This document shows positions 7,075 through 13,497 of a stretch of 14,253 nucleotides of DNA, piece by piece. Position numbers and translations under genes: made by a program. Source of the stretch: an uncultured Atopobiaceae bacterium (GTDB taxonomy: Bacteria > Actinomycetota > Coriobacteriia > Coriobacteriales > Atopobiaceae); the NCBI GenBank assembly GCA_905235165.1, contig CAJOKK010000046.1, positions 1 to 14,253 on the forward strand, in the 5' to 3' direction. Numbering within the stretch: position 1 is the first letter of the stretch; every line of letters begins with the position of its first letter. Under the pieces are notes generated by a model. It saw nothing but the letters and a program-made list of their open reading frames with translations, did not search any database and had not been told where the DNA came from.

Positions 7075-7334
7075 GCCGGTAAGTTGGAGAAACAGGCCCT
7101 TGTAATCACAACTATGCGGCAGCGGTGCCGGTAAGTTGGAGAAAAGGGGCCCCGCAATTACAACTTTGCGGTAGGGGTGCCGGTAAGTTGGAGAATAAGG
7201 CCCCCGTAATCACAACTTTGCGGCAGTCGAGCCGGTAAGTTGGAGAAAAGGGGGCCCGTAATCACAACTTTGCGGCAGGGGTGCCGGTAAGTTGGAGAAA
7301 CAGGCCCTCCAATCCACAACTTTGCGGCATGTGA
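7075..7334. repeat. Tandem array B: five 52-bp units
   Basis: Units start at 7075, 7127, 7179, 7231 and 7283. The first 17 bp, GCCGGTAAGTTGGAGAA, are identical in all five. CACAACTTTGCGG recurs near base 33 with a few changes, while the central 16 bp and the last 6 bp vary. AAGTTG pairs with CAACTT, and GCCG with CGGC, so each unit can fold into a long hairpin with a variable loop. Copies are more diverged than in array A. Confidence 0.95.
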
Positions 7335-7394
7335 TGTCAGCGCCCCATAAGTCGACAAGGTCTCCGGTAACTGACTCATGCCCGATCCTCACAC

Positions 7395-7430
7395 AAAAGC
7401 AGGGACCCGCATTGCTGCGAGTCCCTGCTT
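7395..7430 (-). terminator. Intrinsic terminator of the gapA-pgk-tpiA operon
   Basis: AAGCAGGGAC (7397-7406) pairs with GTCCCTGCTT (7421-7430). Inside the loop CGCA/TGCG can extend the stem. On the minus strand a TTTT run continues straight from the stem. It begins 21 nt after the tpiA stop and separates the glycolytic operon from the repeat region. Confidence 0.88.
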
Positions 7431-7450
7431 GAAAGCCTTTGTCGAAAGAC

Positions 7451-8218
7451 TTAGGCCATGGCGCTGCGCACCATGTCGGCGAAGCTGTCGGCCTTGAGGG
7501 AAGCGCCGCCAACGAGAGCACCGTCGACGTCCTCCTTCTCGAGGAAGCCAGCGATGTTGTCGGGCTTGGCGGAGCCACCATAGAGGACGCGGATGCCGTC
7601 AGCGATCTCCTGGCCGAAGATCTCGACCAGAGCCGCGCGGATGGCGCCGCAGACCTCCTGGGCGTCATCGGCCGTGGCGGTCTTGCCGGTGCCGATGGCC
7701 CAGATGGGCTCGTAAGCGATGACGTACTTGCTGGGGTCGGTAATCTCAAGACCCTCGGTGTCCTTCTTGATCTGGTCGACGACAAACTCGACGTGCTTGC
7801 CAGCCTCGCGGATCTCGAGGGACTCGCCGCAGCAGCTGATGGGCACGATGCCGTGAGCCATCAGGGCCTTGGCCTTCTTGTTGATCTCCTCGTCGGTCTC
7901 GTGGAAGTAGTCACGACGCTCGGAGTGACCGATGATGCAGTGGGTAGCACCAATGGCCTCAAGCATGTTAGGAGCGGTCTCGCCGGTGTAGGCGCCAGAC
8001 TCCTCCCAGTAGACGTTCTGAGCGGAGAGGGCAAAAGCAGCCTGCTCCTGCTCGATGACCTCGGCAACGCCCTTAAGGTCAACTGCGGGAGGGGCCACGA
8101 CGACGTCAACGTCGCCCGTGCCGTCCGCAAGCTCCTTCGCCAGGCCAGAGGCGAGCTCAACAGCCTCGGAGAAGGTCTTGTTCATCTTCCAGTTGCCAGC
8201 AATCATCCTCTTACGCAT
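7451..8218 (-). CDS. tpiA: Triosephosphate isomerase
   Basis: Interconverts dihydroxyacetone phosphate and glyceraldehyde 3-phosphate; 255 aa, the usual length. Catalytic residues are all visible: N9 and K11 in GNWKMNK, H98 in IIGHSERR and E170 in YEPIWAIGTG (the flexible loop 6 region). The phosphate-binding GGAS lies at 237-240, and YGGSAKP is at 213-219. The start at 8218 is chosen because GTGGAGG lies about 9 nt upstream. An internal ATG at 8206 (MIAGNWKMN) has AAGAGG directly against it, which is too close. With the chosen start the gene overlaps the last 8 bases of pgk, so translation is probably coupled. It is followed by a strong terminator. Confidence 0.96.
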   Translation of the reverse strand: MRKRMIAGNWKMNKTFSEAVELASGLAKELADGTGDVDVVVAPPAVDLKGVAEVIEQEQAAFALSAQNVYWEESGAYTGETAPNMLEAIGATHCIIGHSERRDYFHETDEEINKKAKALMAHGIVPISCCGESLEIREAGKHVEFVVDQIKKDTEGLEITDPSKYVIAYEPIWAIGTGKTATADDAQEVCGAIRAALVEIFGQEIADGIRVLYGGSAKPDNIAGFLEKEDVDGALVGGASLKADSFADMVRSAMA

Positions 8219-9401
8219 CGAGAAGCGCCTCCACTCCGGGAAGGGCCTTGCCCTCGACGAGCTCCATGGAAGCGCCACCACCAGTGGAGATCCAGCTCAT
8301 CTTGTCAGCCAGGCCGAACTTGTTAATAGCCGCGACGGAATCGCCGCCACCGATGATGGACGTGCAGTCGGAGTCCGCGATGGCGCGGGCGACAGCCTCG
8401 GTGCCCTTGGCGAACTGGTCGATCTCGAAGACGCCCATGGGGCCGTTCCAGAAGACGGTAGCAGCCTGCTTGACGGCCTCGCAGTAAAGCTCGGTCGTCT
8501 TGGGGCCGATGTCCATGCCCATGCGATCATCGGGGATCTGCGTGGAGTCGACGACCTCACCCACGGCATCCTCGCCGAAGTGGTCGGTAACCACGTTGTC
8601 GACGGGAAGCAGGATCTTGCAGCCCTTGGCCTCGGCCTTCTTCAGCATCTCGCCAGCGCGCTCGACCCAGTCGGGCTCCTGCAGGGAGGTGCCCACGGAG
8701 TAACCCTGGGCCAGGAAGAAGGTGTAGGCCATGCCGCCACCGATGATGAGGGTGTCAGCGGAGTCGATGAGGTGATCGAGGACGCCGATCTTAGAGGAGA
8801 CCTTGGAGCCACCCACGACGGCCACGAAGGGACGATCGGGATCAGCAAAGATGCCGGTCAGGGTGTCGACTTCCTTCTCAAGCAGGAAACCGGCGACGGC
8901 CGGGATGTACTCAGCCGGGCCCACGACGGAGCCTTGGGCACGGTGAGCGGTGCCGAAGGCATCGAGAACGAAGATGTCGGCGTAGGAGGCGAGCTTCTTG
9001 GCGACCTCGGGGTCGTTCTTCTTCTCGGCCTTGAGGAAGCGGACGTTCTCGAGAACGAGGATGTCGCCCGGCTTGACGGCGGCGCAGGCCTCGGCGGCCT
9101 TCTCGCCATAGGTGTCGTCAACGAACTTGACGTCGTAACCAGTGAGCTCGGCGAGCTTCTCGGCAGCCGGCTTCAGGGTGAGCTCAGGCTCGGGACCCTC
9201 GCCGGAAGGACGGCCGAGGTGGCTCATGAGGATGATGCCAGCGCCCTGCTCCTTGAGGTACTGGATGGTGGGGATAGCAGCGCGAACGCGGGTGTCGTCG
9301 GTGATGACGCCATCCTTCAGGGGGACGTTGAAGTCCACCCTCATGATGACCTTCTTGCCGGCAACATCGATGTCGCGGACGGTCTTCTTGGTAAAGGCCA
9401 T
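8211..9401 (-). CDS. pgk: Phosphoglycerate kinase
   Basis: Transfers phosphate from 1,3-bisphosphoglycerate to ADP, giving 3-phosphoglycerate and ATP; 396 aa, typical. The start MAFTKKTVRD at 9401 has AAAAGGAG 8 nt upstream; a GTG three codons earlier would sit on that site. Substrate-side motifs are RVDFNVPLKDG (21-31), MSHLGRP and LENVRF, and LDAFGTAHRAQGS follows. On the nucleotide side, VVGGSKVSSK, NGPMGVFE and GGGDSVAAI are seen, ending with STGGGASMELVEGK. All are intact. It follows gapA by 107 bp containing a GC-rich hairpin and overlaps tpiA by 8 bp. Confidence 0.96.
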   Translation of the reverse strand: MAFTKKTVRDIDVAGKKVIMRVDFNVPLKDGVITDDTRVRAAIPTIQYLKEQGAGIILMSHLGRPSGEGPEPELTLKPAAEKLAELTGYDVKFVDDTYGEKAAEACAAVKPGDILVLENVRFLKAEKKNDPEVAKKLASYADIFVLDAFGTAHRAQGSVVGPAEYIPAVAGFLLEKEVDTLTGIFADPDRPFVAVVGGSKVSSKIGVLDHLIDSADTLIIGGGMAYTFFLAQGYSVGTSLQEPDWVERAGEMLKKAEAKGCKILLPVDNVVTDHFGEDAVGEVVDSTQIPDDRMGMDIGPKTTELYCEAVKQAATVFWNGPMGVFEIDQFAKGTEAVARAIADSDCTSIIGGGDSVAAINKFGLADKMSWISTGGGASMELVEGKALPGVEALLDA

Positions 9402-9438
9402 GGGAATCACTCCTTTTGATCGATACCAACACTTATAA

Positions 9439-9477
9439 GGGGCGCGGTCAGGCTTTGCGAGCCAGCGACCGCGCCCC
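9439..9477 (-). promoter_or_regulatory. GC-rich hairpin between gapA and pgk
   Basis: A perfect 11-bp stem, GGGGCGCGGTC with GACCGCGCCCC, encloses a 17-nt loop that can itself pair GGCT with AGCC. On the minus strand it is followed by TTATAAGTGTT, which is too T-poor for a good terminator. It may be a weak attenuator or an mRNA processing or stability element that lets gapA and pgk be expressed at different levels. Confidence 0.6.
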
Positions 9478-9508
9478 CACTACTTACGCCTCGGTGTGAA
9501 GTTGAAGC

Positions 9509-10525
9509 TTAGGCAACGAACTTCTCGAAGTACTTGATGGTGCGGACCATCTGGGAGGTGTAGGAGTTCTCGTTGTCGTACCAGGAGACGACCTGGACGA
9601 GGTACTTGCCATCCTCGAGCGGCATAACGCGGGTCTGGGTGGCGTCGAAGATCGAGCCGTGGGTCTCGCCGACGATGTCGGAGGAGACGATCTCGTCCTC
9701 GTTGTAGCCGAAGGTCTCGGGAATGGTAGGCCTTCATAGCGGCGTTGATGCCCTCAGCGGTGATGTCGTTGCCGGAGCAAACGGCGTAGAGGATCGTGGT
9801 GGAGCCGGTGGGCGTCGGGACGCGCTGGGCGGAGCCGTCAAGCTTGCCAGCGAGCTCGGGGAGGACCAGGCCGATGGCCTTGGCAGCACCGGTGCTGTTG
9901 GGGACGATGTTGACAGCGCCAGCGCGGGCACGACGCAGGTCGCCCTTGCGCTGGGGGCCGTCGAGGATCATCTGGTCGCCGGTGTAGGCGTGGATGGTGG
10001 TCATGAGGCCCTTCTCGATGGGGGCGTAGTCGTTGAGGCCCTTGGCCATCGGAGCGAGGCAGTTGGTGGTGCAGGAAGCCGCGGAGATGATGTTGTCGCG
10101 GTCAGGATGTCGTGGTTGACGTTGAAGACGACGGTCGGCAGGTCGTTGCCCGCGGGAGCGGAGATGACGACCTTCTTGGCGCCAGCGTCGATGTGAGCCT
10201 GAGACTTGGCCTTGGAGGTGTAGAAGCCGGTGCACTCGAGAACGACGTCGACGTCGAGGTCGCCCCAGGGAAGCTTGGAAGCGTCGGCCTCGGCGTAGAT
10301 GGTGATCTCCTTGCCGTCAACGATGATGGAGTTGTCGGTGGCCTCGACCTTGTGGTCGCGAGCGTAGTTGCCCTGCGAGGAGTCATACTTCAGAAGATGA
10401 GCGAGCATCTTGGGGGAAGTGAGGTCGTTGATGGCGACGATCTCGGAACCCTCGTGACCGAACATCTGACGGAAAGCCAGACGACCGATGCGGCCAAAAC
10501 CGTTGATAGCAACCTTAACTGCCAT
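9509..10525 (-). pseudogene. gapA: Glyceraldehyde-3-phosphate dehydrogenase, frame broken by two opposite single-base shifts
   Basis: NAD-dependent oxidation and phosphorylation of glyceraldehyde 3-phosphate. The protein reads as GAPDH in three pieces. MAVKVAINGFGRIGRL to FNVNHDILTA (NAD-binding domain) is in the first frame. DNIISAASCTTNCLAP, with the catalytic Cys at 10071-10073 and HAYTGDQ, is in a second frame. A return to the first frame then gives ETFGYNEDEIVSSD to YFEKFVA and a TAA stop. One base appears missing near 10097-10100 and one extra between about 9719 and 9730. The total length is exactly 339 codons, so the shifts cancel. Read literally, translation stops at 10001 after 174 aa. 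Everything else is conserved and the gene is normally important, so sequencing errors are the likeliest cause; a recent real mutation is possible. The start has GAAAGGAG 6 nt upstream. Confidence 0.88.
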
Positions 10526-10549
10526 GCTGTCTCCTTTCATAAGGCCATC

Positions 10550-10566
10550 CTGGGGCCCTTCCCCAG
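10550..10566 (-). promoter_or_regulatory. Hairpin in the gapA leader
   Basis: CTGGGG and CCCCAG pair around a 5-nt loop, 24 bp upstream of the gapA start and just before its ribosome site. It is probably a 5' mRNA structure; no T-run follows on the minus strand. Confidence 0.5.
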
Positions 10567-10578
10567 AACTAGCCAGAA

Positions 10579-10607
10579 AACATAAGCCTTGTATATTTTA
10601 ACCCCAA
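10579..10607 (-). promoter_or_regulatory. Candidate gapA promoter
   Basis: On the minus strand TTGGGG (4/6 to TTGACA) and TATGTT (4/6 to TATAAT) are separated by exactly 17 nt, in an AT-rich patch within the 186-bp whiA-gapA gap. TAAAAT (10595-10600) is an alternative -10 without a good -35. The AT-richness of the patch is clear; the exact promoter is uncertain. Confidence 0.35.
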
Positions 10608-10711
10608 TTTCTCCTCATTCAGTCGCCGTGTTTTTCACTCCGAAATTACTCACAGATGCCCCACGGAAGCCTATGGAAAGCGGAGAGACGAACGGGGTCA
10701 CAATCACTCCC

Positions 10712-11659
10712 CTACCCTTCCTGAGCTGGGCAATCATGCTCTGCAACGATGGCCTGCAGGCGAAGCAGGCGATGGTACATGGCCGATTTGGAGGCCGGTG
10801 GGTCACACAGGGAGCCGAGCTCGGCAAGCGAAAGCTCGGGGTTATGGATTCTGAGTGTGCAGAACTCCCGCAAGGCTGGGGACAAGGAGCGGTACTCCGG
10901 GAGGTTGAGCACCCGCTCGACCATCACCACCTGGCTTCCGGCTGCATGGGTCGTTCGCCTGAGGTTAGCCATGTCGGCGTTCGTCTGCCTGTTGGCATTG
11001 TTCTTGTCGCGCTTGACCTGTCGCACCAACTCAACGGCCTGGGCAGCCGTGACGCTGCCCATGGCACGCAGCGACGAGACCACGCCGTCAAAGCTCTTGA
11101 CGTAGATGGCGTAGGCACCCCGACGATGATTGAGACGGGGATGCACGCCAAACTCCTCAAGCATTTGAACGATCTCGTGGGCAAACTGCTCGCCCGTGAC
11201 GGCAATCTCGAGGTGGAAATCTCCTCGAGGGTCAGCGATAAAGCCACCCGCCATGAAGGCGCCGCGCAAGAAGGCCTGCCTGCAACAATCCTTCTTCAGC
11301 AGATGCTTGGGCACGCCAGGCGCAATGCCGCGCCCCGGCACCAAGATGCCCAAGCGAACCAGGTCTTCCTCAAGATTGTCCTGCTCCCCCACCTCAATGA
11401 GGTAGTTGCGGGTCTTGTGCAGCACCGACTGCCGAACCGTCAGGGAGGTATCGAGGTCAAAGAGCTCGTGCGTGAGCTTGATCATGGTACGCGCCACCGC
11501 ACCCGTCTCGGTGGAGATGTGCACGGAATAGCGGCCCGGACCACGAAAGGATAGGGTCCCGCAGACCCGGACGATGGCGGAGAGCTGCGCGAGGCTACAG
11601 CCTTCGCAGGAGCCTTCGATACGCGAGAGCTCGTCTTTTACTTGGGCGGTAAACGACAT
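10712..11659 (-). CDS. whiA: DNA-binding regulator WhiA
   Basis: Conserved Gram-positive protein, first known for sporulation and cell-division control in Streptomyces; 315 aa. It has an N-terminal domain resembling LAGLIDADG homing endonucleases, with the degenerate motif LRGAFMAGGFIADP at 131-144, and a C-terminal helix-turn-helix around 275-305 (ELSLAELGSLCDPPASKSAM). The family block NNANRQTNADMANL (220-233) followed by a Thr/Ala-rich stretch is plain. The start at 11659 lies 9 nt after the rapZ stop. No good ribosome site is visible there, so translation is probably coupled to rapZ. The gapA promoter region follows. Its targets in this organism are unknown. Confidence 0.94.
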   Translation of the reverse strand: MSFTAQVKDELSRIEGSCEGCSLAQLSAIVRVCGTLSFRGPGRYSVHISTETGAVARTMIKLTHELFDLDTSLTVRQSVLHKTRNYLIEVGEQDNLEEDLVRLGILVPGRGIAPGVPKHLLKKDCCRQAFLRGAFMAGGFIADPRGDFHLEIAVTGEQFAHEIVQMLEEFGVHPRLNHRRGAYAIYVKSFDGVVSSLRAMGSVTAAQAVELVRQVKRDKNNANRQTNADMANLRRTTHAAGSQVVMVERVLNLPEYRSLSPALREFCTLRIHNPELSLAELGSLCDPPASKSAMYHRLLRLQAIVAEHDCPAQEG

Positions 11660-11668
11660 GGGCAGGGC

Positions 11669-12601
11669 CTAGGCGTGTGTCTCGGCTCGGAAGAGGTCAC
11701 GATGGTTCGACACCACGTGGTAACCCGCCTCGATAAGGTAGCGCGCGGTCTCGTCGGCAAGCGCCACGCTTCGATGCTGGCCACCCGAGCAGCCCACACC
11801 GATGGACAGGCGACTCTTGCCCTCGGCAACGTAGCCTGGCATGACCGTATCAAGCAGCTGGAACCAAGTCTTGAGGAAGGCTTGGGTCTGCTCGTGAGTC
11901 AAGACGAAGTCGCGCACGATTTCGTCTTTGCCGGTAAGGCGGCGCATCTCGGGATCCCAATAGGGGTTCGGAAGAAAGCGAACGTCGATGATGATGTCAG
12001 CTTCCTCGGGCATACCGTACTTGAAGCCAAAGGAGAAGACATGCACCTCCATCAGCTGCTGGTCGCTCAGCTGGCTGAAGGCCGTGCGCAGACGCGACCG
12101 AAGCTCCTTCACGGTCAGGTTGCTTGTGTCGATAACCAGGGTCGCACGCTGGCGCGTTCCCTGAAGCAGCTCGCGCTCACGGCGAACGACATCAATCGTG
12201 GCCTCGCCCTCATGCGCGAGGGGGTGAGGACGACGAGCAAGCGCGTAGCGACGGCGCAGGGCCTCGTCAGAGGCCTCGAGAAAGACCACGGCATAGGTAT
12301 ACTCATGCGCCTCAAGCTCATCGAGCGCCTCGGCAAGGTCGCCGAACTGCCCTCCCTGGGTGCGTAGGTCGCACACAACGGCCAGATGGCGCCCCACACC
12401 GTCGCGCAGGCCACTCATGTTCGCAACATCAAGCATGAGGTTTGGCGGAAGATTATCGATGACGAAGTAGCCCAGGTCCTCAAAGGTATGCAGAACCTCC
12501 GTGCGACCCGCGCCAGACATACCCGTGATAATGATGATGTCGGGCGTATCGGGTGCGTCAGACATACCCTCATACACGTGCGCATCGTGGCTTTCGGCCA
12601 T
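11669..12601 (-). CDS. rapZ: RNase adapter / nucleotide-binding protein RapZ (YvcJ family)
   Basis: P-loop protein of the RapZ/YvcJ family, 310 aa. In E. coli RapZ directs RNase E to the GlmZ small RNA, controlling glucosamine-6-phosphate synthesis; in Gram-positives the role is less clear. The start MAESHDAHVY at 12601 is fixed by CGGAGG 7 nt upstream; the frame is open to 12697 but that part is basic and not family-like. The P-loop is GMSGAGRT (27-34), with Arg where most P-loops have Lys, as is common in actinobacterial members. Later landmarks are DNLPP, DTSNLTVKELR, FSFGFKYGMPEEAD and the C-terminal GCSGGQHRSV. It lies directly upstream of whiA; the yvcK gene usually found between them is missing. 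Confidence 0.94.
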   Translation of the reverse strand: MAESHDAHVYEGMSDAPDTPDIIIITGMSGAGRTEVLHTFEDLGYFVIDNLPPNLMLDVANMSGLRDGVGRHLAVVCDLRTQGGQFGDLAEALDELEAHEYTYAVVFLEASDEALRRRYALARRPHPLAHEGEATIDVVRRERELLQGTRQRATLVIDTSNLTVKELRSRLRTAFSQLSDQQLMEVHVFSFGFKYGMPEEADIIIDVRFLPNPYWDPEMRRLTGKDEIVRDFVLTHEQTQAFLKTWFQLLDTVMPGYVAEGKSRLSIGVGCSGGQHRSVALADETARYLIEAGYHVVSNHRDLFRAETHA

Positions 12602-12643
12602 GTCAGTTCCTCCGATTCGAAGGCGCCGTTCTTCCGCAAAAAA

Positions 12644-12662
12644 CTTATCTCTATAGGATAAG
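12644..12662. promoter_or_regulatory. Dyad upstream of rapZ
   Basis: CTTATC and GATAAG are exact inverted 6-bp arms around a 7-bp AT-rich spacer, 43-61 bp upstream of the rapZ start, in a 122-bp gap after nanE. It may be an operator or part of a promoter; no convincing -35/-10 pair was found in the gap. Confidence 0.3.
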
Positions 12663-12723
12663 CGATTTGAGCGAGAAGGTCGCTTTCCGAACGCCAAGAG
12701 GTCAGTGACTCGGGGCGCCTACC

Positions 12724-13407
12724 TCATGCACCGATGGCGGAGCAGAACCAGCTCGTCAGGCTTGTGGGATGCGTAATCGCCGTCCCGACCACGACCGACC
12801 AGGCGCCTGCGTCGATAGCCGCCTTCGCATCGGCAGGCGTGTGCACATGCCCCTCACAGATGATGGGAAGCTCCCCGAACTCCTTCACGGCCTGCGCCAG
12901 AAGCTGCACGTCGGGGCCCTCATCAAGCGTCGTCTCAATCGCGGGCTTGTTGTGGCTGAGCGTGGTGGACACGAGGTCACAACCGCAGGCAACGGCCGTA
13001 CGAATGTCTTCTATGGTCATGCAATCGGCCATGATCAACGTCTCGGTACGCTCGCGAATCGCAGCGACCGTCTCAGCGAAGGTCCTGCCGTCGGGGCGCG
13101 GACGGTCGGTCGCATCAAGAGCGACCACGTCGGCTCCGGCGTTCACCACCGCCAAGGCGTGTCGAAGGGTCGGCGTGATGTAGACGCCCTCGTGACCCTC
13201 CTTCCACAGGCCGATGACGGGAACCTCGACCCTCCCCTTGATGGCCGAGATGTCAGAAAGCCCCTGACAGCGAATGGCGGCCGCGCCACCGAGCTCGCAG
13301 GCACGTGCCATCAACGCCATCACCTCGGGCGTACGCAGCGGCTCACCGGGATAGGCCTGCACCGAAACGATGAGCTTGCCCCTCAGGGACTCAACAAGCG
13401 GATTCAC
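12724..13407 (-). CDS. nanE: Putative N-acetylmannosamine-6-phosphate 2-epimerase (NanE)
   Basis: Converts ManNAc-6-P to GlcNAc-6-P in sialic-acid and ManNAc breakdown; 227 aa, a single (beta/alpha)8 barrel as usual. Motifs are SVQAYPGEPLRTPEVM (15-30), AAAIRCQG (42-49), PVIGLWKEGHEGVYITPT (63-80), VALDATDRPRPDG (95-107), ADCMT (127-131), STTLSHN (147-153) and PIICEGHVHTP (181-191), ending VVVGTAITHP. K69 and E185 are the likely catalytic pair by comparison with known NanE enzymes. The start is GTG at 13407, with GGGAGG 8 nt upstream. It follows a transporter binding-protein gene by 90 bp and is probably co-transcribed with it. No other nan genes are in the window. Confidence 0.92.
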   Translation of the reverse strand: MNPLVESLRGKLIVSVQAYPGEPLRTPEVMALMARACELGGAAAIRCQGLSDISAIKGRVEVPVIGLWKEGHEGVYITPTLRHALAVVNAGADVVALDATDRPRPDGRTFAETVAAIRERTETLIMADCMTIEDIRTAVACGCDLVSTTLSHNKPAIETTLDEGPDVQLLAQAVKEFGELPIICEGHVHTPADAKAAIDAGAWSVVVGTAITHPTSLTSWFCSAIGA

Positions 13408-13497
13408 GAGAATACCTCCCTGGTAACGATCAACATGAGACAGCAGGAAAAGCGGTGACTATGAAGAGAAGAACAAGCCCGTAGCCTCTCGACGCGG

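Larger units (their letters stand above)
6611..7450. other. 840-bp gene-free region between tpiA and secG, filled with repeats
   Basis: No convincing gene lies here on either strand. In order on the plus strand it holds the secG leader (to about 6744), three 52-bp repeats (6745-6900), a partial hybrid repeat (6901-6920), a perfect 13-bp-stem hairpin (6928-6957), about 117 bp with nothing recognised (6958-7074), five 52-bp repeats of a second type (7075-7334), about 56 bp with nothing clear, and the tpiA terminator. Open frames crossing it are artefacts: 52 is not a multiple of 3, so repeated DNA gives a different peptide in each copy. Confidence 0.85.

Noticed and set aside
7075..7334. CRISPR-like reading of array B (conserved blocks with variable stretches)
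   Set aside because: The variable parts are only about 15-16 bp, resemble one another and sit in the loop of a palindrome; there are no cas genes nearby.
7158..7379. Small minus-strand frame across array B
   Set aside because: It has repeat-derived sequence with a period of 52 bp, so each copy is read in a different frame; no ribosome site or family similarity.
8055..9419. Long plus-strand open frame (454 codons) opposite pgk
   Set aside because: It is the shadow of an intact phosphoglycerate kinase; its Leu/Gly/Val/Asp-rich product looks like reverse-frame translation of a GC-rich gene.
9480..10540. Two separate GAPDH genes or fragments
   Set aside because: The two open frames are consecutive parts of one GAPDH. 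The first ends in nonsense after the shift, the second begins with nonsense before it, and the true C-terminus is in the first frame again.
12602..12723. Clear sigma-70 promoter for rapZ
   Set aside because: AT-rich hexamers are present but no -35/-10 pair with proper spacing was found, so only the dyad is reported.
13408..13497. Small gene between the binding protein and nanE
   Set aside because: Only 90 bp, with no frame carrying both a ribosome site and a sensible length; best read as an operon spacer.
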